Shown: piece after piece, positions 1-5,657 of the stretch | Numbering within the stretch: position 1 is the first letter of the stretch | How the letters are laid out: every line of letters begins with the position of its first letter | Source: G020354025 sp964621455 | Lineage (GTDB): Bacteria > Fidelibacterota > Marinisomatia > SCGC-AAA003-L08 > TS1B11 | Length of the DNA stretch: 5,670 bases | Reading direction: 5' to 3' | Assembly: GCA_964621455.1 (NCBI GenBank) | Contig: CAZULW010000111.1 | Location: 1 to 5,670, forward strand | Program-made: the position numbers and the translations under genes | The notes under the pieces: model-generated | Database searches by the model: none | What the model saw: only the letters and a program-made list of their open reading frames with translations | What the model was told of the DNA's origin: nothing

Positions 1-1
1 C

Positions 2-1366
2 CTACAGAATATACCGGCTCAGGTCCTGGTCCTTGGCAATGGCCTCTACCTTCTTCTTTACCATCTCTTTAGTAACGGTAACCTGTTTCGCCTGGCCTTC
101 AGGCTGCTCGAATAAGACATCCTCCAGCAGTGTGGTGAGGATGGTGTGCAGCCGCCGGGCGCCGATGTTCTCCATGCTCATGTTCACATCGTAGGCGACC
201 CGGGCGATCTCATTGATGGCGGCCCTCTCAAACTTGAGGTCCACACCTTCAGTGGCGAGAAGGGCGGTATACTGCTTGATGAGGGCGTTGCGGGGGTGGG
301 TAAGGATCTTGACGAAGTCCTTCTGGGTCAGGTCATCCATCTCGACCCGGATGGGGAAGCGCCCCTGCAGCTCCGGGATCAGGTCTGAGGGCTTGCTCGC
401 GTGGAAGGCCCCGGCCGCGATGAAGAGTATGTGTTCGGTACGCACCACGCCGTACTTGGTAACCACGTTGCTCCCCTCGACGATGGGTAGGATGTCCCGC
501 TGGACCCCTTCCCGTGACACATCGGGACCGGACGTGGCGCGTTCGCCGGCGATTTTGTCTAGCTCATCAATAAAGACGATGCCCATTTCCTCCGCCCGAT
601 GCAGGGCATCGCGGATCACCTCCTCCATATCGATGAGCTTGCCGGCTTCCTCGACAGCCAGGATTTTCCGCCCTTCAGCAACCGTGGTTTTCTGGGTGCG
701 GCGCTTCTTGGGCAGGACATTTCCCAGCATCTCCTGCATGTTCATGGTCACGTCGTCCATACCGAAGGGGCCCATCACCTGAAGGATAGGTGTGCTATCG
801 GTGTGGGTCTTTATCTCCACCAGGCGGTCCTCATACTCACCCCCTTCCAGCCGCTCACGGAGCTTTTCGCGGGTGCGCTGGTGCCGGGCGTGCAGCTCCT
901 CCGCCTGATCAGCGTCAACAGCTTCGGCATAAGCGGGCTTGGGACTGTCATCCACCGGGAACAGGATATCCAGCAGCCGCTCGTTGGCCAGCTCGAAGGC
1001 CTTCTCTTCCACCTCGGCCTCTTTTGCGTGTCGCACCACGCCTACCGACACTTCCGTCAGGTCCCGGACGATGCTTTCCACGTCCCGGCCCACGTAGCCC
1101 ACCTCAGTGAACTTGGAGGCCTCCACCTTGATGAAGGGCGCACTGGCCAGCATGGCCAGCCGCCGGGCGATCTCCGTCTTGCCTACTCCGGTGGAGCCGA
1201 TGAGGATGATGTTGTTGGGCATGATCTCTTCGCGGAGATGATCGGGGACCTGAAGGCGGCGCCAGCGGTTGCGCATGGCGATGGCCACGGACTTCTTGGC
1301 GGCCTGCTGGCCCACAATGTAGCGGTCCAGTTCCTTCACAATCTGGCGGGGCGTCAGTTCTTTCAT
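2..1366 (-). CDS. hslU: ATP-dependent protease ATPase subunit HslU (ClpY)
   Basis: This is the AAA+ unfoldase of the cytoplasmic HslVU protease; it binds, unfolds and threads substrates into the HslV chamber. The 454-residue product is close to the usual family length and complete at both ends. Visible motifs are Walker A GSTGVGKT at residues 57-64, pore loop GYVGRD at 90-95, Walker B IVFIDE at 263-268, the arginine-finger segment LQGRFPIR at 333-340 and the sensor-2 segment IGARRL at 401-406. The variable I-domain lies at roughly 110-240. The C-terminus DQDLSRYIL matches the conserved tail that docks into HslV pockets to activate the peptidase. The ATG at 1364-1366 overlaps the hslV stop codon (ATGA), which suggests translational coupling and equal supply of the two subunits. 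The stop is TAG at 2-4, so any downstream gene is outside the window. Nothing in it looks damaged. Confidence 0.98.
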   Translation of the reverse strand: MKELTPRQIVKELDRYIVGQQAAKKSVAIAMRNRWRRLQVPDHLREEIMPNNIILIGSTGVGKTEIARRLAMLASAPFIKVEASKFTEVGYVGRDVESIVRDLTEVSVGVVRHAKEAEVEEKAFELANERLLDILFPVDDSPKPAYAEAVDADQAEELHARHQRTREKLRERLEGGEYEDRLVEIKTHTDSTPILQVMGPFGMDDVTMNMQEMLGNVLPKKRRTQKTTVAEGRKILAVEEAGKLIDMEEVIRDALHRAEEMGIVFIDELDKIAGERATSGPDVSREGVQRDILPIVEGSNVVTKYGVVRTEHILFIAAGAFHASKPSDLIPELQGRFPIRVEMDDLTQKDFVKILTHPRNALIKQYTALLATEGVDLKFERAAINEIARVAYDVNMSMENIGARRLHTILTTLLEDVLFEQPEGQAKQVTVTKEMVKKKVEAIAKDQDLSRYIL

Positions 1367-1905
1367 CCCAGCTCGAGGATGGTGAGTTGGTCATTGGAAT
1401 AGATGCAGAGGTCGGCGGTAATTTCCAGCGCCGTCTTGACGACGGTTTTGGGATCCTTCTCACCGACCTTGATCAGGGCCCGGGCCGCCGCCATGGCATA
1501 CCCGCAGCCCGATCCGATGCTGATAACGTTGTCCTCCGGGTCGATAACATCTCCGGAGCCGGAGAGGATGTAGCTGTTGTGGGTGTCCATCAGGGCCAGG
1601 TAGGCATCCAGTTCCCGCAGGTACTTGTCGGTGCGCCACTCCTTGGCCAGCTCAACGGCAGCCCGTTGGAGGTTCTGGCTGTACTCTTCCAGCTTGGCCT
1701 CGAACTTTTCAAACAGGGTGAGGGCGTCGGCCACCGCCCCGGCAAAGCCCCCCAGGACCTTCTCTCCGGCAAAGACCCGCACCTTCACCGCCTTTGATTT
1801 AAGCTGCATCTCCCCTATGGTCACCTGGCCGTCGCCGCCCATGGCCACCTTGCGGCCGAGGCGCACGCCCAGGATGGTGGTTGAGTGGATGGGTGTTTGG
1901 TTCAT
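1363..1905 (-). CDS. hslV: ATP-dependent protease peptidase subunit HslV (ClpQ)
   Basis: This is the threonine peptidase of HslVU, a proteasome beta-like cytoplasmic enzyme that forms a double hexamer capped by HslU. The product has 180 residues. An eight-residue propeptide (MNQTPIHS) precedes the TTI motif, so Thr9 should become the catalytic N-terminal threonine. GDGQVT (24-29) supplies the equivalent of Asp17 and Lys41 the equivalent of catalytic Lys33. GGFAGAVADALTLFEKFEAKLEE (52-74), AAVELAKEWRTD (82-93) and IGSGCGYA (130-137) are family blocks. The usual GSGG is GSGC here. The start is supported by AAGGAG 11 nt upstream and by the second copy of the same start and propeptide at 2698. 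The gene overlaps hslU by 4 nt. Its upstream neighbour is a broken transposase gene only 22 nt away, so its original link to rpoN or to its promoter appears disturbed. Confidence 0.98.
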   Translation of the reverse strand: MNQTPIHSTTILGVRLGRKVAMGGDGQVTIGEMQLKSKAVKVRVFAGEKVLGGFAGAVADALTLFEKFEAKLEEYSQNLQRAAVELAKEWRTDKYLRELDAYLALMDTHNSYILSGSGDVIDPEDNVISIGSGCGYAMAAARALIKVGEKDPKTVVKTALEITADLCIYSNDQLTILELG

Positions 1906-1923
1906 GGCAATACTTACTCCTTA
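1776..1923 (-). repeat. Direct repeat copy 1: 5' end of intact hslV
   Basis: This segment covers the hslV ribosome binding site and codons 1-43. It matches 2569-2717 in the same orientation. Within the coding part (1776-1905 against 2569-2698) the match is ungapped, with 12 differences in 130 bases by hand alignment. The upstream leader matches at about 13 of 19 aligned positions with one gap. The offset between copies is 793 bp. Confidence 0.9.
1917..1922 (-). promoter_or_regulatory. Ribosome binding site of hslV
   Basis: AAGGAG on the minus strand ends 11 nt before the hslV ATG. It lies between the transposase stop codon (1928-1930) and hslV, so intact hslV has its own initiation signal and need not depend on translation of the insert. 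A similar but not identical signal precedes the truncated copy at 2698. Confidence 0.6.
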
Positions 1924-1927
1924 CAAT

Positions 1928-2545
1928 CTAGCTAGGCAGAGCAACCTTGGATTCTTCGTGTGCCTCTTGGTTTATTGAACTTCGCCACGCGTCGAATTCG
2001 TCCGGCTCGCTTGCCGCTGGATTATACTTGTCCAAATGCCAGCGTTGGGGGTTGTAGTAGATGTATTCCCGAATCCTATTTAGAGCGTCGTCATCGCGGA
2101 TGATGTGCTCGAAGTAGTTCCTCTGCCAGACGGGTCGTCCGGGGGTGCCCCGCAGCTGATTAATACACCTCGCAGAAGTGGACTTGAAACCGCGAATGAT
2201 GGCCCCCAGTCCCACTGACGGCGACTGGAATCCAGGGGTAGGGGCGTATTGCACAATACGCCCCTACCTACCATTGTCCGTTATCAAGACAATCCCATGC
2301 AGGTGGTTAGGCATGACGACATACTCGTCCAATTGAACATATAATCGGATTTGCGCAGTTCGCAGCCATTCATCCTGCACCACCCGTCCCAGGGGATTCA
2401 ATATCATCTCGCCATTGATAATGTCCCCAAATATGTTTGCCCATTGGTGCGTGCAAACCGTCACAAAATACGCCCCCGGCTGGGCGTAGTCGTATCCCCT
2501 CAGGCGGATGGATCGGCGGCGGAGTTTGCTGGGGGTGTATATCAT
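1928..2545 (-). pseudogene. REP-associated tyrosine transposase (Y1_Tnp/HUH family), interrupted by an in-frame amber codon
   Basis: This is a Y1-type HUH endonuclease of the kind linked to REP elements and IS200-like transposition, which cuts and joins single-stranded DNA through a tyrosine. The N-terminal part (2264-2545, 93 residues) has the family block RSIRLRGYDYAQPGAYFVTV and the HUH pair H81-L-H83 in MPNHLHGI. The C-terminal part (1928-2263) has GAIIRGFKS, PVWQRNYFEHIIR and IREYIYYNP; Tyr161, in the last motif, is the likely nucleophile. Both parts are in the same frame, separated by TAG at 2264-2266 inside a palindrome. Without the stop it would be about 205 residues, a normal family length with all catalytic residues kept. 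GTG at 2252-2254 could restart translation. No clear Shine-Dalgarno precedes the ATG at 2545. It is either a recent pseudogene or expressed by readthrough; I favour pseudogene. Confidence 0.88.
2237..2268. repeat. Perfect palindrome (15-bp arms, 2-nt loop) within the transposase gene
   Basis: The arms GGTAGGGGCGTATTG (2237-2251) and CAATACGCCCCTACC (2254-2268) are exact reverse complements around the two bases CA. The element would form a very stable hairpin in RNA or single-stranded DNA. Without the two central bases the repeat translates as GRGVLQYAPT, which I recall as a common stretch in this transposase family. The palindrome is thus probably an ancestral coding feature, and here its loop has changed. 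It contains the amber codon at 2264-2266. Confidence 0.9.
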
Positions 2546-2563
2546 GACTATGCAGAGAGAGAG

Positions 2564-2698
2564 CTACCCCCGCACCTTCACCGCCCGGGATTTAAGCTGC
2601 ATCTCCCCCCTGGTCACCTGGCCGTCGCCGCCCATGGCCACCTTGCGCCCCAGACGGACTCCCAGGATGGTGGTGGTGTGGATGGGTGTTTGGTTCAT
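2564..2698 (-). pseudogene. Truncated duplicate of hslV (first 43 codons)
   Basis: This is a partial copy of the hslV start. It reads MNQTPIHTTTILGV and continues to AVKVRG, then TAG at 2564-2566. The copy keeps the propeptide, the catalytic Thr9, the GDGQVT motif and Lys41, then loses all the rest, so it cannot fold as a peptidase. Against intact HslV it differs at S8T, I30R and K38R. Arg at position 30 is odd, because the HslV sequences I remember have hydrophobic residues there. Five further codons plus Ser37 differ only silently. It has a ribosome binding site of its own, so a 44-residue peptide might be made. The transposase ATG follows 18 nt after its stop, in the same frame. It lies downstream of rpoN, where an intact hslV would be expected. 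Confidence 0.9.
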
Positions 2699-2717
2699 AG
2701 CATTCCTTCGCTCCTCA
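2569..2717 (-). repeat. Direct repeat copy 2: hslV 5' end upstream of the transposase gene
   Basis: This partner of 1776-1923 includes the leader with the ribosome binding site. Homology stops sharply at 2568/1775. The matching stretch ends with the codons for Val42-Arg43, and beyond it the sequence runs straight into the 5' flank of the transposase gene. Confidence 0.9.
2703..2716 (-). promoter_or_regulatory. Ribosome binding site(s) of the truncated hslV copy
   Basis: Two purine-rich signals precede the ATG at 2698: GAGGAG (2711-2716, 12 nt spacing) and AAGGAA (2703-2708, 4 nt spacing). GAGGAG aligns with the AAGGAG of intact hslV, so it is the inherited signal. Translation of the truncated copy therefore remains possible. 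Confidence 0.45.
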
Positions 2718-2745
2718 TGTAAAGGAAATCCAAATCTATGAATTA

Positions 2746-2866
2746 AGCCACGAATTCACACGAATTTTCACGAATAAATATCATATAATCATTCTTTCAT
2801 GAAGTTTTTTTCATTCTTATAAATTAATTCCTATCAATTTGTGTCAATTCGTGTGAATTCGTGGCT
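2746..2866. repeat. Inverted repeat with 10-bp-phased CACGAATT units (MITE-like)
   Basis: The arms 2746-2766 and 2846-2866 are perfect 21-bp reverse complements, and weaker pairing extends to about 2780 and 2832. The left arm holds three CACGAAT(T) units exactly 10 bp apart (from 2749, 2759 and 2769). The right arm mirrors them. The central 50 bp or so is very AT-rich and non-coding. The right arm ends 6 bp before the rpoN stop codon. The structure could be a non-autonomous mobile repeat, a hairpin that protects or ends the rpoN transcript, or a phased protein-binding array. No T-tract follows the stem on the minus strand, so it is not a standard intrinsic terminator. The rest of the rpoN-hslV fragment gap (2718-2745) shows nothing I can name. 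Confidence 0.85.
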
Positions 2867-2872
2867 GAGTTC

Positions 2873-4321
2873 TCACAGCTCCTTCCTCAGCCTGGCCACG
2901 GGGATCTTCAGCTGCTCGCGGTACTTGGCCACCGTGCGGCGGGCCACTGGGTAACCCTGTTCGTTAAGCCGTCCGGCCAGGGCCTCATCGTTCAGGGGCT
3001 TCTGCTTGTGCTCGCCATCGGTGAGCTTCTGCAGCGCCTCCTTGATAATGCGGGTGGAAACCTCTTCCCCCTGGTCGGTGGTCATACCCTCCGTGAAGAA
3101 GTACTTCAGCTCGTAGACCCTGTGCGGCGTCTGTACGTACTTGCCGTTGGTCACCCGGCTGATGGTGGAAATATCCATGCCCACATCCTCCGCGATGTCC
3201 TTCAGGACCATGGGCTTCAGATGGACCATCCCTTTCCGGAAGAAATCTTCCTGCCGGGTAATTATGGCTCTCATGACCCGCAGCATGGTCTCCCGGCGCT
3301 GCTGCACCGCCTGGATGAACCACCGGGCCGACTCCACCTTATGCCGCACAAACTGCCGGGTCTCGGAGTCCAGTCCCTTTCTGCTGGAGAGCATATTCAC
3401 GTATATGGGGCTGATATTCAGTTCGGGGCGCGTGGCATCGTTCAGGGTGATCGTCCACTTGCCGTCCTGCTCTTCCACCAGGAGGTCAGGCACAATATAC
3501 TCCCCAATCACCGTGGCACCACCTATCCCTGGCTTGGGGTTAAGGCGGGTGACAATGTCGATAGCCTCCTGGAGCTCTTCTTCACTACAGCCCAGGGCCC
3601 GCATAACGCGTTGATACCTCCGGTTGGCGAAGTCCTCGAAATGGCCTTCCACGATTTTCATGGCCAGGTCCAGGCCCTGGGCCCTGGCCGTTCCGGCTAC
3701 GGGGAGGCCGTCCCCGCCTCGGGGGGTCCCGGACAGGCCATCCTCACTTGAGACCTCCAGCTGGGCCAGGAGGCATTCCTGCAAGTCCAGGGCACCGACG
3801 CCGGGCGGGTTCAGGTGCATGATCTCGTGCCGCACCTTCTCCGCAGCTTCCTCCGGGACCTGCAGGCGATCAGCCACCAGGAGGAGTTCTGCGGTGAGGT
3901 AGCCCTCGTTGTTGATGTTACCCATTATCTCGTCGGCGATCTCGAGCTCCTTCTCCGACAGACCCAGATCGACCAGCTGCCGGGACAGGTTCTCCACAAA
4001 CTCTTCGGAGGCTGCCAGCTGGAACTCGACCTTTTCCCTGGAATGATCCTCAAACCGGGAAACGTTGTAGTCCTCGGGACTGTTAAGCAGTTCCTCCCAA
4101 TCGAATTCATCTTCGTCGCCCTCACTGGTATCGGTTTCCTCATCGGAGTCGGCGGGCAAGTCCTGCTCATCAATTTCCAGGGCCGGGTTCTGTTCCAGCT
4201 CCGCAAGTATCCGCTGCTCGAGCATGAGGCTGTTCAGCTGCAGGATACTGGACTGGAGGATCTGCTGCGGAGATAGATGCAGGGCCAGTCTCTGGGTTTG
4301 CTGGAGGGTCGGTGCCGACAT
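2873..4321 (-). CDS. rpoN: RNA polymerase sigma-54 factor RpoN
   Basis: This is the alternative sigma factor that directs core RNA polymerase to -24/-12 promoters and needs AAA+ activators to open them. The 482 residues fit the family. Region I, at about 1-50, is Gln/Leu-rich and contains LSPQQILQSSILQLNSLMLE. An acidic region II follows at about 51-80 (DSDEETDTSEGDEDEFD). The core-binding domain follows, with INNEGYL at 136-142 and LNPPGVGALDLQECLL at 170-185. A DNA-binding helix-turn-helix lies at about 373-409 (LKDIAEDVGMDISTISRVTN), and the RpoN box ARRTVAKYRE is at 460-469. Between QLEV (187-190) and LDLAMKIVE is a Gly/Pro-rich stretch roughly 15 residues longer than in E. coli RpoN as I recall it. 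The ATG is 3 nt after the lptB stop, which implies co-transcription with lptB and probably coupled translation. No hpf gene follows; the phased inverted repeat comes next. Confidence 0.97.
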   Translation of the reverse strand: MSAPTLQQTQRLALHLSPQQILQSSILQLNSLMLEQRILAELEQNPALEIDEQDLPADSDEETDTSEGDEDEFDWEELLNSPEDYNVSRFEDHSREKVEFQLAASEEFVENLSRQLVDLGLSEKELEIADEIMGNINNEGYLTAELLLVADRLQVPEEAAEKVRHEIMHLNPPGVGALDLQECLLAQLEVSSEDGLSGTPRGGDGLPVAGTARAQGLDLAMKIVEGHFEDFANRRYQRVMRALGCSEEELQEAIDIVTRLNPKPGIGGATVIGEYIVPDLLVEEQDGKWTITLNDATRPELNISPIYVNMLSSRKGLDSETRQFVRHKVESARWFIQAVQQRRETMLRVMRAIITRQEDFFRKGMVHLKPMVLKDIAEDVGMDISTISRVTNGKYVQTPHRVYELKYFFTEGMTTDQGEEVSTRIIKEALQKLTDGEHKQKPLNDEALAGRLNEQGYPVARRTVAKYREQLKIPVARLRKEL

Positions 4322-4324
4322 CTC

Positions 4325-5116
4325 TCAGGCCCTTTTTTTCTCCAGCTTGAAGTTGCGGCCTAGATAGAGCCGCCGCGTCTCCTCGTCCGCGGCCAGCTCT
4401 TCGGCAGTCCCTGATTTCATCATAACGCCATCATACAGCAGATAGGCCCGGTCGGTGATGCTGAGGGTCTCCCGTACGTTGTGATCGGTAATAAGCACAC
4501 CGATGTCCCTCTCCCGCAGCTGCAGGACAATATGCTGGATTTCCTCCACCGCAATGGGGTCCACCCCGGAGAAGGGTTCATCGAGCAGCATGAAGCTGGG
4601 ATTGGCGACCAGGCTGCGGGCGATTTCCGTGCGGCGGCGCTCGCCCCCCGACAGGGTGGTGGCCCTGCTCTTGCGGATATGGGCAATGTGAAGTTCCCCC
4701 AGCAATTTCTCCAAACGCACTGCCTGGTCCTCCTCGCTGAGGTCACTCATCTGAAGGACCAGGCGCAGGTTTTCTTCCACCGTGAGGCGGGTAAAGACCG
4801 ACGGCTCCTGGGCCAGATACCCGATCCCTTTCCGGGCCCGCAGGTACATAGGCATCTGGGTGATGTCTTCCCCATTCAGCCCCACCTTCCCGGCGGTGGG
4901 CCGGATCATGCCGGTGAGCAGGTAAAAGGTGGTGGTCTTCCCCGCGCCGTTGGGGCCCAGGAGTCCCACGATCTCCCCTCGATGAACTTCCAGGGAGACA
5001 TCCCGCACCACCTCACGGTGGCCATAGGTTCGGTACAGTCCCTTCCCCTCAAGAATCCGCCGATTGTCCGAACGGATCCCTTCGGGACCGGCTTTTTCAT
5101 CATTCTTTGATGCCAA
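4325..5116 (-). CDS. lptB: LPS export ABC transporter ATP-binding protein LptB
   Basis: This is the cytoplasmic ATPase that, with LptF and LptG, extracts LPS from the inner membrane and pushes it through the LptC-LptA bridge. The 263 residues show Walker A GPNGAGKTT (54-62), Q-loop Gln103 in YLAQEPSVF, the signature LSGGERRR (155-162), Walker B FMLLDEP (175-181) and the switch histidine His212 in ITDHNVRETL. The GVDPIAVEEIQ and RAYLLYDG blocks and the YLGRNFKL tail are typical of LptB rather than of other ABC ATPases. I chose a TTG start at 5116 because GGAG lies 7 nt upstream; the ATG codons at 5100 and 5103 are in another frame. The true start could lie further inside, since the first 20 or so residues are an unconserved extension. 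The gene overlaps lptC by 17 nt and is followed 3 nt later by rpoN. Confidence 0.96.
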   Translation of the reverse strand: MASKNDEKAGPEGIRSDNRRILEGKGLYRTYGHREVVRDVSLEVHRGEIVGLLGPNGAGKTTTFYLLTGMIRPTAGKVGLNGEDITQMPMYLRARKGIGYLAQEPSVFTRLTVEENLRLVLQMSDLSEEDQAVRLEKLLGELHIAHIRKSRATTLSGGERRRTEIARSLVANPSFMLLDEPFSGVDPIAVEEIQHIVLQLRERDIGVLITDHNVRETLSITDRAYLLYDGVMMKSGTAEELAADEETRRLYLGRNFKLEKKRA

Positions 5117-5657
5117 AACCTCGCTCCGTTACTCCCCAGGGTCGGTAGATCTTCCAGTGGGTCAGGTCCACATCCGATTCAAAACCGATGCCGTAGAGGG
5201 TATCGCTTTCGGAAGTGGTGAACAGGACCGTATCATCGGTTGCCATCATCTCATATTTGTCATCCCACCTCAAGGTCTCCGTCTCCAAGACCAGGCCACT
5301 ATCTGAACGTATGACCACCTGCCCGAACGCGCTCATCGTGCTGGTCTTGTTATTGACCTCGGCGCTATCGGCGGACAGGTGGCTCACGTGCTGACCCTGT
5401 TCGTCATAGAAATCGACATTTACCTGGCCTGTGAGGTGGGCGACGTTCCGGTCGTCATACTTGATCATCCGCTCGGAATCAGCCACCGCCACCAGCAGCC
5501 CGTTCCGGGAGATAATGATCGTACTCTCCCAGCTTTCATGATCGGGGTACATGTCCTTGGAGCTGCCGCGCTGCTTGACGACCGCCGGCTCCTGACAGGT
5601 ACCCAGGATCAACACCAGGGTTGTGAGCCAGACGTTTCGTATTCGCAGGGCCATCAC
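5100..5657 (-). CDS. lptC: LPS export periplasmic protein LptC
   Basis: This is an inner-membrane-anchored periplasmic beta-jellyroll protein that takes LPS from LptB2FG and passes it to LptA. It has about 185 residues, close to E. coli LptC length. The N-terminus has basic residues (RIRN), then a hydrophobic run LTTLVLILGTC that could be either a membrane anchor or a lipoprotein signal with Cys21. Thr before the Cys is not the usual Gly or Ala. The remainder shows repeating beta-strand patterns typical of the family: LTGQVNVDFYDEQGQ, LSADSAEVNN, GQVVIRSDSGLVLETETLRWDD and LYGIGFESDVDL. The start is GTG at 5657 or ATG at 5654; the frame stays open to the window edge, so a further upstream start cannot be excluded. 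It is followed directly by lptB (17-nt overlap) with no lptA between them. The assignment rests on motif pattern plus context. Confidence 0.85.
   Translation of the reverse strand: MMALRIRNVWLTTLVLILGTCQEPAVVKQRGSSKDMYPDHESWESTIIISRNGLLVAVADSERMIKYDDRNVAHLTGQVNVDFYDEQGQHVSHLSADSAEVNNKTSTMSAFGQVVIRSDSGLVLETETLRWDDKYEMMATDDTVLFTTSESDTLYGIGFESDVDLTHWKIYRPWGVTERGFGIKE
5124..5127 (-). promoter_or_regulatory. Ribosome binding site supporting the TTG start of lptB
   Basis: GGAG lies 7 nt before the TTG at 5116, inside the 3' end of lptC. No in-frame ATG exists near the expected start, so this site decides the TTG choice. Confidence 0.5.

Noticed and set aside
599..1402. A 267-codon plus-strand open frame opposite hslU and the end of hslV
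   Set aside because: hslU is unambiguous on the minus strand. The plus-strand translation shows no family motif and is typical of open frames opposite GC-rich genes.
2351..2741. Plus-strand open frames spanning the hslV fragment and transposase
   Set aside because: They are shadows. The minus-strand products match known families, and the plus-strand ones only repeat the shadow of intact hslV.
2749..2778. CRISPR-like short repeat array
   Set aside because: Units are 8 bp at 10-bp spacing, only three per arm and mirrored. There are no spacers and no cas genes.
2780..2847. Possible minus-strand promoter: TTGACA at 2842-2847 with TATAAG at 2816-2821, or a TATGAT at 2780-2785
   Set aside because: The spacing is 20 bp for the first pair and far larger for the second, and AT-rich DNA gives such matches by chance. 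The -35 match also lies within the repeat arm.
2746..2866. Intrinsic terminator of rpoN
   Set aside because: The stem is AT-rich with a long loop and no T-tract follows on the minus strand. Termination is possible but not supported.
2861..3751. A 296-codon plus-strand open frame opposite rpoN
   Set aside because: It is the complement of clear rpoN coding sequence, with no recognisable domain or start signal.
4906..5103. Alternative lptB start at the ATG codons at 5100/5103
   Set aside because: Those ATGs are in a different frame from the conserved LptB motifs; the frame lacks Walker and signature residues.
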